Of a stretch of DNA of 64,000 nt, positions 24,235 to 32,671 are shown in pieces; position 1 is the stretch's first letter, and every line of letters starts with the position of its first letter. The stretch comes from an uncultured Eubacteriales bacterium. GTDB taxonomy: Bacteria > Bacillota > Clostridia > Monoglobales > Monoglobaceae. The DNA lies in contig CATWQA010000007.1 in NCBI GenBank assembly GCA_958352815.1, positions 1 through 64,000 of the forward strand, in the 5' to 3' direction. The notes beneath the pieces were generated by a model. The model was given only the letters and a program-made list of their open reading frames with translations. It searched no databases and had not been told where the DNA came from. The position numbers and the translations under genes are program-made.

Positions 24235-24266
24235 AAAAAATCTCCCTGCAAAATACAGGGAGATTT
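24235..24266 (-). terminator. Terminator after the sensor kinase gene
   Basis: An 11-bp stem, AAATCTCCCTG / CAGGGAGATTT. On the minus strand it is followed by six T. It separates the regulator-kinase transcript from the ABC transporter genes. Confidence 0.88.
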
Positions 24267-24280
24267 CCAAAAAATATTTT

Positions 24281-25450
24281 CTATTCTGTCATTCCAAAGT
24301 ACGCGGTTACGGACGCACCCATTTTTATACCATTCGATAACATGATATTGCCGTTATGACGCTCACATAAGATTTTACAGATATTAAGACCAAGCCCTAA
24401 ATGCTGTACGGTATCAGATTTTTTCTCTGTCGTATAAAATGGGTTTGTTGCAGATTTCAGCGCAGTATCACTAAAGCCCTCTCCGTCATCTGTTACAGTT
24501 ATCGAAAATGTTTCCTTATCAACGGCATATTGTATTGATATAGAAGTTTTCGCATAGCGGGTGGCGTTGGATAATAGGTTTTCAAATACCTGCATGATGA
24601 TTTCCGGGTCAACACTAATATTTTCAACAGTGGTTTTATCCGAAATGTTTAGCGTCTTACTTTCGCAGATAATTTTAGCCGTATTACCCAGCCTTGCGAT
24701 AAAGCTGTTAGCTGCCAACTGCTTTCTTACAATCGGTATATCTTCAAGACGCTGTAATGTGTTCATAGAAGAAGCGTAGTTTTTCAACCGTTCAATCTGT
24801 CCTGCCATTGCAGTATAGGTCTGCATAACATCATCAGCGCTTATTTTCCCTTGCGGTGTGTATTTTTGCAAAATGCCTAAATGTCCCTCAATAACCGTAA
24901 GGGGTGTTCGCAAGTCGTGAGAAAAAGCTGCGTTTAACTTTCTGAGCTCGTTCATCTGCCGCCACATGTCCCGATTATTATTTTCCAAAGCAGAGCGCAT
25001 TTTCTCAAACGCTTTGCAAAGCAAGCCCATTTCATCGTTTCTGTCATACGAAATCATAAAATCTAAGTCATTTGTGGATATTCGGCTTGCAGATGCGGTT
25101 AAGAGCATAAGGGGCTTCTTGATTTTACTTCTGTAAAAAACAACCCCTGCTAAAATGAAGCACACAAGATAGGTAAGGGGCGGCAGTGCCCATATAGCCA
25201 TTTCGTATAGCCACATCATTTTTCCGTCATGTTCTGAAAGCGGAAATACAGATTGATTTCCCCATACTTTTACAGAGTTAAATCCCTCGACAGTTTCTGA
25301 ATATTGAAAAGCAATATCCCGCTGTGCGTTGGTGAGCAATGTTTTTTCTACCTCTACTAATAACATTGCAAGGAGAAGAAAGACAACTGCAAACAAAACG
25401 AATGCAGACAGGATTGATAAATCTCTCAATTTATGCTTGACTTTTTCCAT
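24281..25450 (-). CDS. Sensor histidine kinase of the BceRS-like system
   Basis: A 389-residue membrane kinase: TM1 about 13-33, a roughly 50-residue extracytoplasmic loop, TM2 about 87-107, HAMP (about 108-160), HisKA with His178 in AAFSHDLRTPL, and HATPase with N box FENLLSNATRYA, DDGEGF and GLGLNICK. All catalytic motifs are intact. It overlaps the response regulator by 25 bases. It is encoded with an ABC transporter of the antimicrobial-peptide resistance type. The extracytoplasmic loop is longer than in classical intramembrane BceS kinases. Confidence 0.92.
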   Translation of the reverse strand: MEKVKHKLRDLSILSAFVLFAVVFLLLAMLLVEVEKTLLTNAQRDIAFQYSETVEGFNSVKVWGNQSVFPLSEHDGKMMWLYEMAIWALPPLTYLVCFILAGVVFYRSKIKKPLMLLTASASRISTNDLDFMISYDRNDEMGLLCKAFEKMRSALENNNRDMWRQMNELRKLNAAFSHDLRTPLTVIEGHLGILQKYTPQGKISADDVMQTYTAMAGQIERLKNYASSMNTLQRLEDIPIVRKQLAANSFIARLGNTAKIICESKTLNISDKTTVENISVDPEIIMQVFENLLSNATRYAKTSISIQYAVDKETFSITVTDDGEGFSDTALKSATNPFYTTEKKSDTVQHLGLGLNICKILCERHNGNIMLSNGIKMGASVTAYFGMTE

Positions 25451-26112
25451 TTATAGCCCACTCCCCAAACTGTTTCAATATATTGCTTTGCCCCCACTGC
25501 GGCGAACTTTGCCCGAATTTTCCTGATATGCTCCGCCACAACAGAGTTATTTCCTAATCCATCTAATCCCCATGCAGCTTCATAAAGGCGTTCCTTGTCA
25601 AAGACTTGTCCGGGATTTTGCGAAAGCACTTCAAGTATATCAAACTCTTTTTTCAATAGCGGGATTTCGTTCCCGTTCCAATATACTGCACGTTCTAAAT
25701 AGTCAATAGCTAATTGCTTGTCAAACAAAATACGGGGTTTTGTTTGATTACGATTTTCACGCCGCAAATGTGCAGATACACGCGCACCTAATTCATCAAT
25801 GGAAAAAGGCTTCACAATATAGTCATCTCCGCCGGCACCGAAGCCCTTTATTTTATCACTATCCTCTACGTTGGCAGTTAAAAAGAGTATAGGGCAAGAA
25901 ACAAAATCTCTTATACTTTTGCAAAGTGAAAGTCCGTCTATATCCGGCATATTGATGTCAAGAAGAATAATATCGGGATTAAGGGATAGTCGTTGTAAGG
26001 CTTCCTGCCCTCCGGCTGCGGTAATTACATCATAGCCGTCAAGAGAGAAAAAGCGTTTTAGCATATTCAATATTTCTATTTCATCATCTACTATCATTAT
26101 TTTTTGCGCCAT
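25426..26112 (-). CDS. OmpR-family response regulator
   Basis: A 228-residue protein with a receiver domain (phospho-acceptor Asp52 in LLDINMPDIDG, switch Thr in FLTAN, Lys in VKPF) and a winged-helix DNA-binding domain (LLKKEFDILEVL ... VVAEHIRKIRAKF ... VWGVGYKW). AGGAGG precedes the ATG. It is the first gene of the regulator-kinase operon and the likely activator of the downstream ABC genes through the paired TTGATA boxes. Confidence 0.94.
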   Translation of the reverse strand: MAQKIMIVDDEIEILNMLKRFFSLDGYDVITAAGGQEALQRLSLNPDIILLDINMPDIDGLSLCKSIRDFVSCPILFLTANVEDSDKIKGFGAGGDDYIVKPFSIDELGARVSAHLRRENRNQTKPRILFDKQLAIDYLERAVYWNGNEIPLLKKEFDILEVLSQNPGQVFDKERLYEAAWGLDGLGNNSVVAEHIRKIRAKFAAVGAKQYIETVWGVGYKWKKSSIN

Positions 26113-26250
26113 TGTTGCACCTCCTCAATAGGCAATGGTATCATTTCTTTTTCAAATTATTATCAACTCTCTGCACATTGTCAGTATGATTATACTCGGA
26201 CGGGCGAACAATAGCAAGAGTCCGAATATGAATTATTTTAGTGCATAGCA

Positions 26251-26391
26251 ATGTTGTTAGCTGATGAGGAAATTAATATACAGGAAATTGCCCGTCGATT
26301 AGGACATTCAGATGTAACGATGATATGGAATATATACAGTGTGCCCCGAGAAGAGGAGTGGGCTCTAAAGATTTTGAACAAAATTAGATAA
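26251..26391 (+). pseudogene. C-terminal remnant of a tyrosine recombinase
   Basis: A 46-codon fragment encodes the last part of an integrase: EINIQEIARRLGHSDVTM then WNIYS with the catalytic Tyr (residue 29), and a typical basic tail ALKILNKIR. The bases just upstream read SA-stop in another phase, consistent with a frameshifted ASMLLAD region. The rest of the gene is missing. It lies 63 bases from the 3' end of tRNA-Ser, a normal position for an integrase whose element used that tRNA as attachment site. Confidence 0.8.
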
Positions 26392-26423
26392 AACAGTGCA
26401 AAATTCGTGTTGGACGAACAAGA

Positions 26424-26443
26424 ACCGCCGTAAATACGGCGGT
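26424..26443 (-). terminator. Hairpin downstream of tRNA-Ser
   Basis: A 9-bp stem, ACCGCCGTA / TACGGCGGT, with a 2-base loop. On the minus strand it is followed by TTCTTGTTCG. It is the probable terminator of the tRNA-Ser transcript. Confidence 0.6.
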
Positions 26444-26454
26444 CCTCGCTGCTA

Positions 26455-26543
26455 TGGCGGAGAAGGTGGGATTCGAACCCACGGCCCTCAAGGGGTATCA
26501 TGATTTCGAGTCATGTCCGTTATGACCACTTCGATACTTCTCC
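26455..26543 (-). tRNA. tRNA-Ser (CGA)
   Basis: The minus-strand acceptor GGAGAAG pairs with CTTCTCC. It has a class II long variable arm, anticodon loop CTCGAAA (CGA), T-arm GGTTCGAATCC and an encoded CCA (26457-26455). At 89 nt the length is as expected for serine tRNAs. Confidence 0.95.
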
Positions 26544-26763
26544 GTATATTTGTGAAATGCTCACACAACTATTTCATTATACCACATAATTTTTATTTAT
26601 GCAAGGGGTTTATAAAAATATTTTTAAATTTTATGTATATGCTTTTGCAAATATCTTAATACAGCCTGTGAAAACGGGTTGATTTTATTGTTTTTATTCA
26701 AAAAAGGTTAATAGTGGCAATTGAAATTTGGCAATTGTCACGTCAAAAATTTTTTAAAAATAC

Positions 26764-26792
26764 TTGTCTAATCAAAATTGATATGGTATAAT
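26764..26792 (+). promoter_or_regulatory. Promoter of tig
   Basis: TTGTCT (26764-26769), a 17-base spacer and TATAAT (26787-26792), about 48 bases before the ATG. The preceding 220 bases back to tRNA-Ser are AT-rich with no other visible feature and no CIRCE (TTAGCACTC...) or CtsR-like heptamers. Confidence 0.75.
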
Positions 26793-26839
26793 TAACAAAT
26801 GCGTAATAAACAGAAAATAAACATAGTGAGGTAATACTA

Positions 26840-28120
26840 ATGGGTAATGTAGAGAGAACAGAAAAGAATACGGTTACTTTTGAATTTTCGGTTTCACCCG
26901 AGGAGTTTGAAAAAGCGGTTCAGAAGTCTTATAAGAAGAATGTTAAGAAGATTAACCTGCCGGGATTCAGAAAAGGTAAAGCTCCCAGAGTTCTTATTGA
27001 AAAGACATACGGCAAGGAAGTGTTCTATGAGGATGCTATTAACTTTGTTCTTCCGGACGCATATGATAAAGCAGTGGAGGAAAACAATCTTTCTCCCGTT
27101 GCTCAGCCGGAGGTTGACTTAAAGAGCGACGCAATCGACCCCACTCAGGATATAGTATTTACGGCGAAAGTTGTTGTAAAGCCCGAGTTTGAGCTTGGCG
27201 AGTACAAGGGTGTTAAAGTTGAGAAGGCGTCTTATGAGACGACAGAAGACGACGTAAATGAGGAAATCGATAAGATCAGAGAGAGAAATTCAAGACTTGT
27301 TCCCGTTGAGGACAGGGCGGTTCAGGCTGACGACATTGTCAACATTGATTTTGACGGTTCTGTTGACGGCGTTCCCTTTGAGGGCGGCAAGGGCGAAAAC
27401 TTTGACCTGACGATCGGTTCCGGTCAGTTTATTCCGGGCTTTGAGGATCAGCTTCTCGGCGCAAACACAGGCGATGAGGTTGACGTAAACGTCACATTCC
27501 CCGAGGAGTATCACGCGGAAGAGCTTTCCGGCAAGGCTGCTTTGTTCAAGGTTAAGATTAACTCAATCAAGTTCAAGGAGCTTCCTGAGGCGGATGACGA
27601 TTTTGCTATGGACGTCAGCGAATTTGATACGTTTGATGAATATAAAGCCGATGTTAAGGCAAAACTTGATAAGGCAAACGAGGATAAGGCGAAGCACGAG
27701 AATGAGCAGAACGTTATTGACGCTGTCTGCGAGAACACGGAAATTGACATTCCTGTGGAGATGATAAATTCTCAGATTGACAACATGGTTAGAGACATGG
27801 ATATGCAGATGCGTTATCAGGGTCTTGACCTTAACACGTACATGAAGTATACAGGTCAGACAATGGATGCAATTCGTGACCAGTATAAGCCCGAAGCAGA
27901 AAAGCGGGTTAAGACAACTCTCGTTCTGGAAAAGGTTTCAGAGGTTGAGAACATTGAGGTAACCGATGAGGATGTTGAGAACGAGTACAAGACAATCAGT
28001 GAAGAAAACGGCATGAAGGTTGAGGATATCAAGAAGTATATAAGCGAGAGCGACATAAAAGACAGGATAAAGGCGCAGAAGTCCATTGAGTTCCTGGTGA
28101 GCAATGCCGATTTTGAGTAA
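26840..28120 (+). CDS. tig: Trigger factor
   Basis: A 426-residue ribosome-associated chaperone and peptidyl-prolyl isomerase. The N-terminal ribosome-binding domain has the signature GFRKGKAPR, the middle FKBP-like domain includes VNIDFDGSVDGVPFEGGKGENFDLTIGSGQFIPGFE, and a long helical C-terminal arm follows. GAGGTAA precedes the ATG. Followed by clpP and clpX, the classic order in Firmicutes. Confidence 0.97.
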   Translation: MGNVERTEKNTVTFEFSVSPEEFEKAVQKSYKKNVKKINLPGFRKGKAPRVLIEKTYGKEVFYEDAINFVLPDAYDKAVEENNLSPVAQPEVDLKSDAIDPTQDIVFTAKVVVKPEFELGEYKGVKVEKASYETTEDDVNEEIDKIRERNSRLVPVEDRAVQADDIVNIDFDGSVDGVPFEGGKGENFDLTIGSGQFIPGFEDQLLGANTGDEVDVNVTFPEEYHAEELSGKAALFKVKINSIKFKELPEADDDFAMDVSEFDTFDEYKADVKAKLDKANEDKAKHENEQNVIDAVCENTEIDIPVEMINSQIDNMVRDMDMQMRYQGLDLNTYMKYTGQTMDAIRDQYKPEAEKRVKTTLVLEKVSEVENIEVTDEDVENEYKTISEENGMKVEDIKKYISESDIKDRIKAQKSIEFLVSNADFE

Positions 28121-28140
28121 TTTTAGTTAAGACGTTATGG

Positions 28141-28172
28141 TAAGGTTGGTTTGATTATTCAAATCAGCCTTA
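28141..28172 (+). terminator. Hairpin between tig and clpP
   Basis: TAAGGTTGGTTTGA / TCAAATCAGCCTTA with two G-T or mismatched positions and a 4-base loop; then TTGTATC. It is a weak terminator, likely partial, allowing read-through to clpP. Confidence 0.5.
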
Positions 28173-28211
28173 TTGTATCATACTTATTAAATTTTTTATG
28201 GAGGTCATAAT

Positions 28212-28814
28212 ATGAACAGCGAGATTATTAGAAATGCCACAATACCTTATGTAATAGAGCAGACCGGTCGAGGCGAGCGTTCTTATGATATTTTCTCAAG
28301 ATTGCTCAAGGACAGGATTATATTTTTGTCGGACGAGGTAAACGACACAACTGCCAGTCTGGTTGTAGCTCAGCTTCTTTTCCTGGACAGTGAGGATCCC
28401 GATAAGGACATTAACCTTTATATCAACAGCCCCGGCGGTTCGGTTACTGCAGGAATGGCAATCTATGACACAATGCAGTATACAAAGGCGGACGTTTCCA
28501 CAATTTGCGTGGGCATGGCGGCTTCAATGGGAGCATTTTTACTGTCAGCGGGAGCAAAGGGAAAGAGATTTGCTCTGCCCAACAGTGAAATTATGATTCA
28601 CCAGCCTTTGGGTGGCGTTCAGGGTCAGACAACCGATATGAAAATTCATGTTGACCGTATGATTAAGATTAAGGAAAACATTAATAAAATTCTCAGCGCC
28701 AATACAGGTCAGCCGCTTGAAGTTATCAAGCGAGACACTGAAAGAGATAATTTTATGGAGGCGCAGCAGGCTCTGGAGTACGGCCTGATTGACAAAATTG
28801 TTACAAAGCGTTAA
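28212..28814 (+). CDS. clpP: ATP-dependent Clp protease proteolytic subunit
   Basis: A 200-residue serine peptidase that forms the two-ring proteolytic core. The catalytic triad is visible: Ser105 (GMAASMGAF), His130 (MIHQPLGG) and Asp179 (TERDNF). Length and motifs are standard. GGAGG precedes the ATG, and clpX follows after 21 bases. Confidence 0.98.
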   Translation: MNSEIIRNATIPYVIEQTGRGERSYDIFSRLLKDRIIFLSDEVNDTTASLVVAQLLFLDSEDPDKDINLYINSPGGSVTAGMAIYDTMQYTKADVSTICVGMAASMGAFLLSAGAKGKRFALPNSEIMIHQPLGGVQGQTTDMKIHVDRMIKIKENINKILSANTGQPLEVIKRDTERDNFMEAQQALEYGLIDKIVTKR

Positions 28815-28835
28815 TTATTTTATGGAGGAATGTGT

Positions 28836-30095
28836 ATGCCCGGTAAAAATTCTAACGGCAATGCTGTTTGTTCGTTTTGCGGAAAGAGCAAGCCGCAGGT
28901 AAATAAGCTTATTCAGGGTCCTACCGCCAATATTTGCGATGAATGTGTTGAACTATGCCTGGAGATATTGGATATGGATGCTGATGAAAATGAAAGATCG
29001 GGAGCAAAGCTGGAAAGTCTAAGCGAGCTGCCAAAGCCGAAGGAGCTTCACAGCTACTTAAACGACTATATTATAGGTCAGGACGAGGCGAAAAAAGCAC
29101 TGTCCGTTGCTATATACAACCATTATAAGAGGATTGAGTCCGCAGGCTCTGATGACGATGTTGAGCTTCAAAAGAGCAATATTCTTATGATAGGTCCCAC
29201 AGGCTCCGGAAAGACATTTTTGGCGCAGACAATGGCAAAGCGGCTTAAGGTACCCTTTGTTATTGCGGATGCAACATCCTTAACCGAAGCCGGATATGTG
29301 GGCGAAGATGTGGAGAATATTTTGCTGAAGCTCATTCAGGAGGCTGATTTTGACGTATCTCTTGCCGAAAAGGGAATTGTATATATTGATGAAGTTGACA
29401 AGATTTCCAGAAAATCCGAAAATCCGTCTATAACAAGAGACGTCAGCGGCGAGGGCGTGCAGCAGACGCTGTTGAAAATTCTTGAGGGAACTGTGGCAAA
29501 CGTGCCTCCCAACGGCGGCAGAAAGCACCCTCATCAGGATTTTATTCAGATTGACACCACAAATATTTTGTTTATTTGCGGCGGAGCCTTTGAAGGGCTT
29601 GATAAGATTATTGAGTCCAGAGTTTATGACAAGAGCCTGGGCTTTGGTGCGAAGGTTGAGAGCAAGAAAGATCGCAACCGAGGCGACATTTTGAGACAAA
29701 TTATTCCCGAGGACTTGGTTAAGTTCGGTCTTATTCCGGAATTAATCGGCAGACTGCCGATTATTGCCACGCTGGACACCTTGAACCGCGAGGCTCTTAT
29801 GCAAATTTTCAAGGAGCCCAAAAACTCTCTGCTAAAGCAGTACAAGGCTCTGATGAAGATGGACGGCGTTGAGTTGGAGTTTGACGACGAAGCTGTTGCC
29901 GAGATTGCGGAGAAGGCTGTTAAACGTGAAACAGGGGCAAGAGGTCTTAGGACTATTGTTGAGGATATTATGCTTGACATAATGTATGAAATTCCCTCAA
30001 TGAAAAACGTTGAAAGGGTTACAATCACAAAGGATGCGGTTCAGAAAAAGTCCGGTCCTAAGCTAACCTACAGAAGCAATAGCAAATCGGCTTAG
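28836..30095 (+). CDS. clpX: ATP-dependent Clp protease ATP-binding subunit ClpX
   Basis: A 419-residue AAA+ unfoldase. The N-terminal zinc-binding domain has CSFCGK and CDECVELC. Walker A is GPTGSGKT, Walker B VYIDEVDK, and sensor and pore motifs are present (GYVGEDVEN). The C-terminal part is [13 protein letters not shown] use ATG 28836, since GGAGG lies 7 bases upstream; an ATG at 28830 sits inside that spacing. It pairs with ClpP encoded just before. Confidence 0.98.
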   Translation: MPGKNSNGNAVCSFCGKSKPQVNKLIQGPTANICDECVELCLEILDMDADENERSGAKLESLSELPKPKELHSYLNDYIIGQDEAKKALSVAIYNHYKRIESAGSDDDVELQKSNILMIGPTGSGKTFLAQTMAKRLKVPFVIADATSLTEAGYVGEDVENILLKLIQEADFDVSLAEKGIVYIDEVDKISRKSENPSITRDVSGEGVQQTLLKILEGTVANVPPNGGRKHPHQDFIQIDTTNILFICGGAFEGLDKIIESRVYDKSLGFGAKVESKKDRNRGDILRQIIPEDLVKFGLIPELIGRLPIIATLDTLNREALMQIFKEPKNSLLKQYKALMKMDGVELEFDDEAVAEIAEKAVKRETGARGLRTIVEDIMLDIMYEIPSMKNVERVTITKDAVQKKSGPKLTYRSNSKSA

Positions 30096-30136
30096 TTTTT
30101 AGGGCGTGGCTCTCATTTAGTTTTATTTTGAATTTT

Positions 30137-30175
30137 AGATTAGCGGATATAATTACTTATTCGCTAATCTTTTAA
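30137..30175 (+). terminator. Terminator after clpX
   Basis: A 9-bp stem, AGATTAGCG / CGCTAATCT, with a 16-base AT-rich loop, followed by TTTT. Confidence 0.7.
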
Positions 30176-30199
30176 ATTGTGAACAACGGGGTTGATTTT

Positions 30200-30907
30200 A
30201 TGGCGCTGATTAGGTGCGAAAATGTCAGTCTGGGCTATGACTGGCTGCAGGTTATAAAAAATATTAACTTTGAAATAAACAGCGGCGATTATTACAGCAT
30301 AATAGGAAGAAACGGCAGCGGCAAAAGCACGCTGCTTAAGGCTTTGCTCAGGCTGAAATCGCCCGAGAACGGCAAGATTGTATATGGCGAGAATTTAAGT
30401 CAAAAGGACATAGGCTATCTCGCACAGCATACTCCTGTTCAGAAGGACTTCCCCGCCTCTGTCAGCGAGGTTGTGTTGTCAGGCTGCATAAAGGGACGGG
30501 GCTTCAAGCCATTTTATACAAAAAGTGACAAGGAGCTTGCCTATGAAAAGATGAATTTCCTGGGAATTATGAGTATTAAGAATAAGTGTTTTAGGGAGCT
30601 CAGCGGCGGACAGCAGCAGAGGGTTCTTCTTGCAAGGGCGATGTGCGCCGCCAAAAGAATTTTGTTTTTGGACGAGCCTGTTACGGGGCTTGATCCGGTT
30701 GTGACTACGGAATTTTTTGATATAATCAAAAGGATGCACAAGGACGGCATGACAATAGTTATGGTTTCTCATGACATTCACTGCGCCGTAAAATATTCAA
30801 GCCGCATTCTTCATCTGGAAAACGGTGTTCTGTTTGACGGAACAGCAGAGGAGTACAAGCATTCAAAGGTCGGAATTGAATTTGTGGGAGGTCATAAGCA
30901 TGATTGA
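30200..30907 (+). CDS. Zinc/manganese-type ABC transporter ATPase
   Basis: A 235-residue ATPase of the ZnuC/AdcC/MntB group: Walker A GRNGSGKST, signature LSGGQQQRV, Walker B ILFLDEPVTGLDP, and His switch VSHD. ATG 30200 (MALIRCENV) is the natural start; the frame opens 7 codons earlier at a GTG without support. It overlaps the permease gene by 8 bases. No substrate-binding protein gene is adjacent, so that part must be encoded elsewhere. Zinc versus manganese cannot be decided from this subunit. Confidence 0.9.
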   Translation: MALIRCENVSLGYDWLQVIKNINFEINSGDYYSIIGRNGSGKSTLLKALLRLKSPENGKIVYGENLSQKDIGYLAQHTPVQKDFPASVSEVVLSGCIKGRGFKPFYTKSDKELAYEKMNFLGIMSIKNKCFRELSGGQQQRVLLARAMCAAKRILFLDEPVTGLDPVVTTEFFDIIKRMHKDGMTIVMVSHDIHCAVKYSSRILHLENGVLFDGTAEEYKHSKVGIEFVGGHKHD

Positions 30908-31718
30908 TACCTTACATATAATGCTCTCTTATACTTTTATTGTCCGTGCTCTTATTGTGGGTGTTCTGGTTTCTCTGTGTGCCGCTCTGCTCGGTGTCAG
31001 CCTTGTTTTAAAACGTTATTCCATGATCGGAGACGGCTTGAGCCATGTGGGATTTGGAGCTATAGCTGTGGCTACGGCATTTAATTGGGCGCCTATGGAA
31101 TTTACTATACCGACGGTTATTATCGCCGCCTTTCTGCTGCTTAGAATAAGCGAAAACAGCAGCATAAAGGGCGATAGCGCAATAGCTATGATTTCTGCAG
31201 GCTCCCTTGCGGTGGGCATTCTTGTAGCGTCAATGACAACGGGCATGAACACCGATATAAACAGCTATCTGTTCGGAAGTATACTTGCCATGACAGTTGA
31301 CGATGTGATTTTAAGCGTTGTGCTGTCTGTAATAGTGCTGATTTTGTTTGTTTTGTTCTATAACAAGATTTTTGCCGTTACCTTTGATGAGACGTTTGCA
31401 AACGCAACGGGAATCAAGGCGAATGTGTATAATATGCTGATTGCCGTTTTAACGTCAATAACCATTGTTCTGGGAATGAGAATGATGGGAGCTCTGCTGA
31501 TTTCGAGCCTGATAATCTTCCCTGCTTTAACGGCAATGCGAGTGTGCAAATATTTTAAGTCTGTAGTGGTTTTATCGGCAGTTATTTCGATTGTATGCTT
31601 TGTGTCGGGACTGATTGTATCGTACTTTTTCTCGACCCCCACAGGCGCAACAGTGGTTGTAATCAATATTATTGCTTTTATAATTCTTTCCGCAGCAGGA
31701 AAGCTCATACGAAGATAA
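30900..31718 (+). CDS. Zinc/manganese-type ABC transporter permease
   Basis: A 272-residue permease of the ABC-3 family (ZnuB/AdcB): about eight hydrophobic segments, with LKRYSMIGDGLSHVGFGAIA and the cytoplasmic loop DETFANATGIKANVYNM typical of the family. ATG 30900 lies inside the end of the ATPase gene with GGGAGG upstream. The two genes form an operon closed by a terminator. I saw no Zur-type operator upstream. Confidence 0.92.
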   Translation: MIDTLHIMLSYTFIVRALIVGVLVSLCAALLGVSLVLKRYSMIGDGLSHVGFGAIAVATAFNWAPMEFTIPTVIIAAFLLLRISENSSIKGDSAIAMISAGSLAVGILVASMTTGMNTDINSYLFGSILAMTVDDVILSVVLSVIVLILFVLFYNKIFAVTFDETFANATGIKANVYNMLIAVLTSITIVLGMRMMGALLISSLIIFPALTAMRVCKYFKSVVVLSAVISIVCFVSGLIVSYFFSTPTGATVVVINIIAFIILSAAGKLIRR

Positions 31719-31719
31719 A

Positions 31720-31746
31720 AACGGCAGCCCTGGGCTGCCATTTTTG
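31720..31746. terminator. Terminator after the metal permease
   Basis: GGCAGCCC-T-GGGCTGCC followed by ATTTTTG; the A-rich left flank lets it also serve the convergent oxidoreductase gene. Confidence 0.8.
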
Positions 31747-32376
31747 TTATCTGATATAATTTGTTCTGATTTTTTCTTCTCTTTCGGGCGGGTTAATTCC
31801 GTTTTCCTTGGCAATATTCAAAGCCTTTAACACCCATGCCATGTTCTTTCCTAAAATTCTCATGGTCTGAACGCCCTCCTCGTCCTTTAAAACCTCCTCG
31901 GGAGTGTTTCCGTGAACCATGTTCCAATAGTTTGAGCTTACAACAGGCATGTTGGTTATGCCGAAGTATTTGTTAATCTGGTCGAGAGTCGCCGATGCGC
32001 CGCCTCTGCGGCAGCTTGCAACAACTGCTCCCGGCTTATATGCCAGGTTGGAACCGCCTGCGTAGAACAATCTGTCCATAAACGAGGTTATTGCCCCCGA
32101 CGCCGAGGCATAGTGTACGGGAGAGCCCACTATTATGGCGTCAGCTGTCTTACAGGCCTCAATTGCTGCGTTTACGGTGTCGTCATCAAACTGACATTTT
32201 CCCAATCCCATTTTTGCGCAGGCTCCGCAGCCTATACAGCCTCTGACAGGTTTGCTGCCAACCTGAAAGATTTCGGTTTCTATTCCGTTTTCTTCAAGCT
32301 CCTTTGCAACAATGCTGAGAGCAGTGTAAGTGCAGCCCTTTGGCTTGGGGCTGCCGTTTATAAGTAGTACCTTCAT
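31747..32376 (-). CDS. Flavodoxin-fold NAD(P)H-dependent oxidoreductase
   Basis: A 209-residue FMN reductase-like protein: FMN phosphate loop INGSPKPKGCTYTAL, and VGSPVHYASASGAITSFMDRLFY. The segment GCIGCGACAKMGLGKCQF is the Cys-rich insert often found in clostridial members of this family and may hold a metal or Fe-S cluster. ATG 32376 is chosen because GGAGG precedes it. Its electron acceptor is unknown. Single gene. Confidence 0.87.
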   Translation of the reverse strand: MKVLLINGSPKPKGCTYTALSIVAKELEENGIETEIFQVGSKPVRGCIGCGACAKMGLGKCQFDDDTVNAAIEACKTADAIIVGSPVHYASASGAITSFMDRLFYAGGSNLAYKPGAVVASCRRGGASATLDQINKYFGITNMPVVSSNYWNMVHGNTPEEVLKDEEGVQTMRILGKNMAWVLKALNIAKENGINPPEREEKIRTNYIR

Positions 32377-32469
32377 AAAAAAGACCTCCAATAACAATTA
32401 TATTATATATATATTAATTATATAGGTTTTATAAAACTATGTCAAGAGCACGATTTGTTTAAAAACAGC

Positions 32470-32605
32470 ATTTTGATAAAGGCTTCTGCAAAATAGAATG
32501 TAGGGTTATATGTAGGGTTTGGGGCGGAGCCCCAATCGGTTTCCCCGAAGGGGAAAATCGATGGCGCTCGGGGCGGAGGCGGCGAGCGCAATAGGGTGGG
32601 CGAAC
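32470..32605 (+). repeat. Composite repeat remnants upstream of the gerA locus
   Basis: 32470-32487 is the ATTTTGATAAAGGCTT end sequence. 32528-32566 is a degraded copy of the CCCCAATCGG hairpin at 13881. 32571-32605 (GGGGCGGAGGCGGC then GAGCGCAATAGGGTGGGCGAAC) joins the left and right ends of the dispersed structured repeat with the central hairpin missing (copy E). No gene lies here. Confidence 0.7.
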
Positions 32606-32671
32606 AAAAGGGTAAAACCTACATCTGTATAGAATTGTAAAACATTGGATAAAATATCTCTGGTGATTAAT

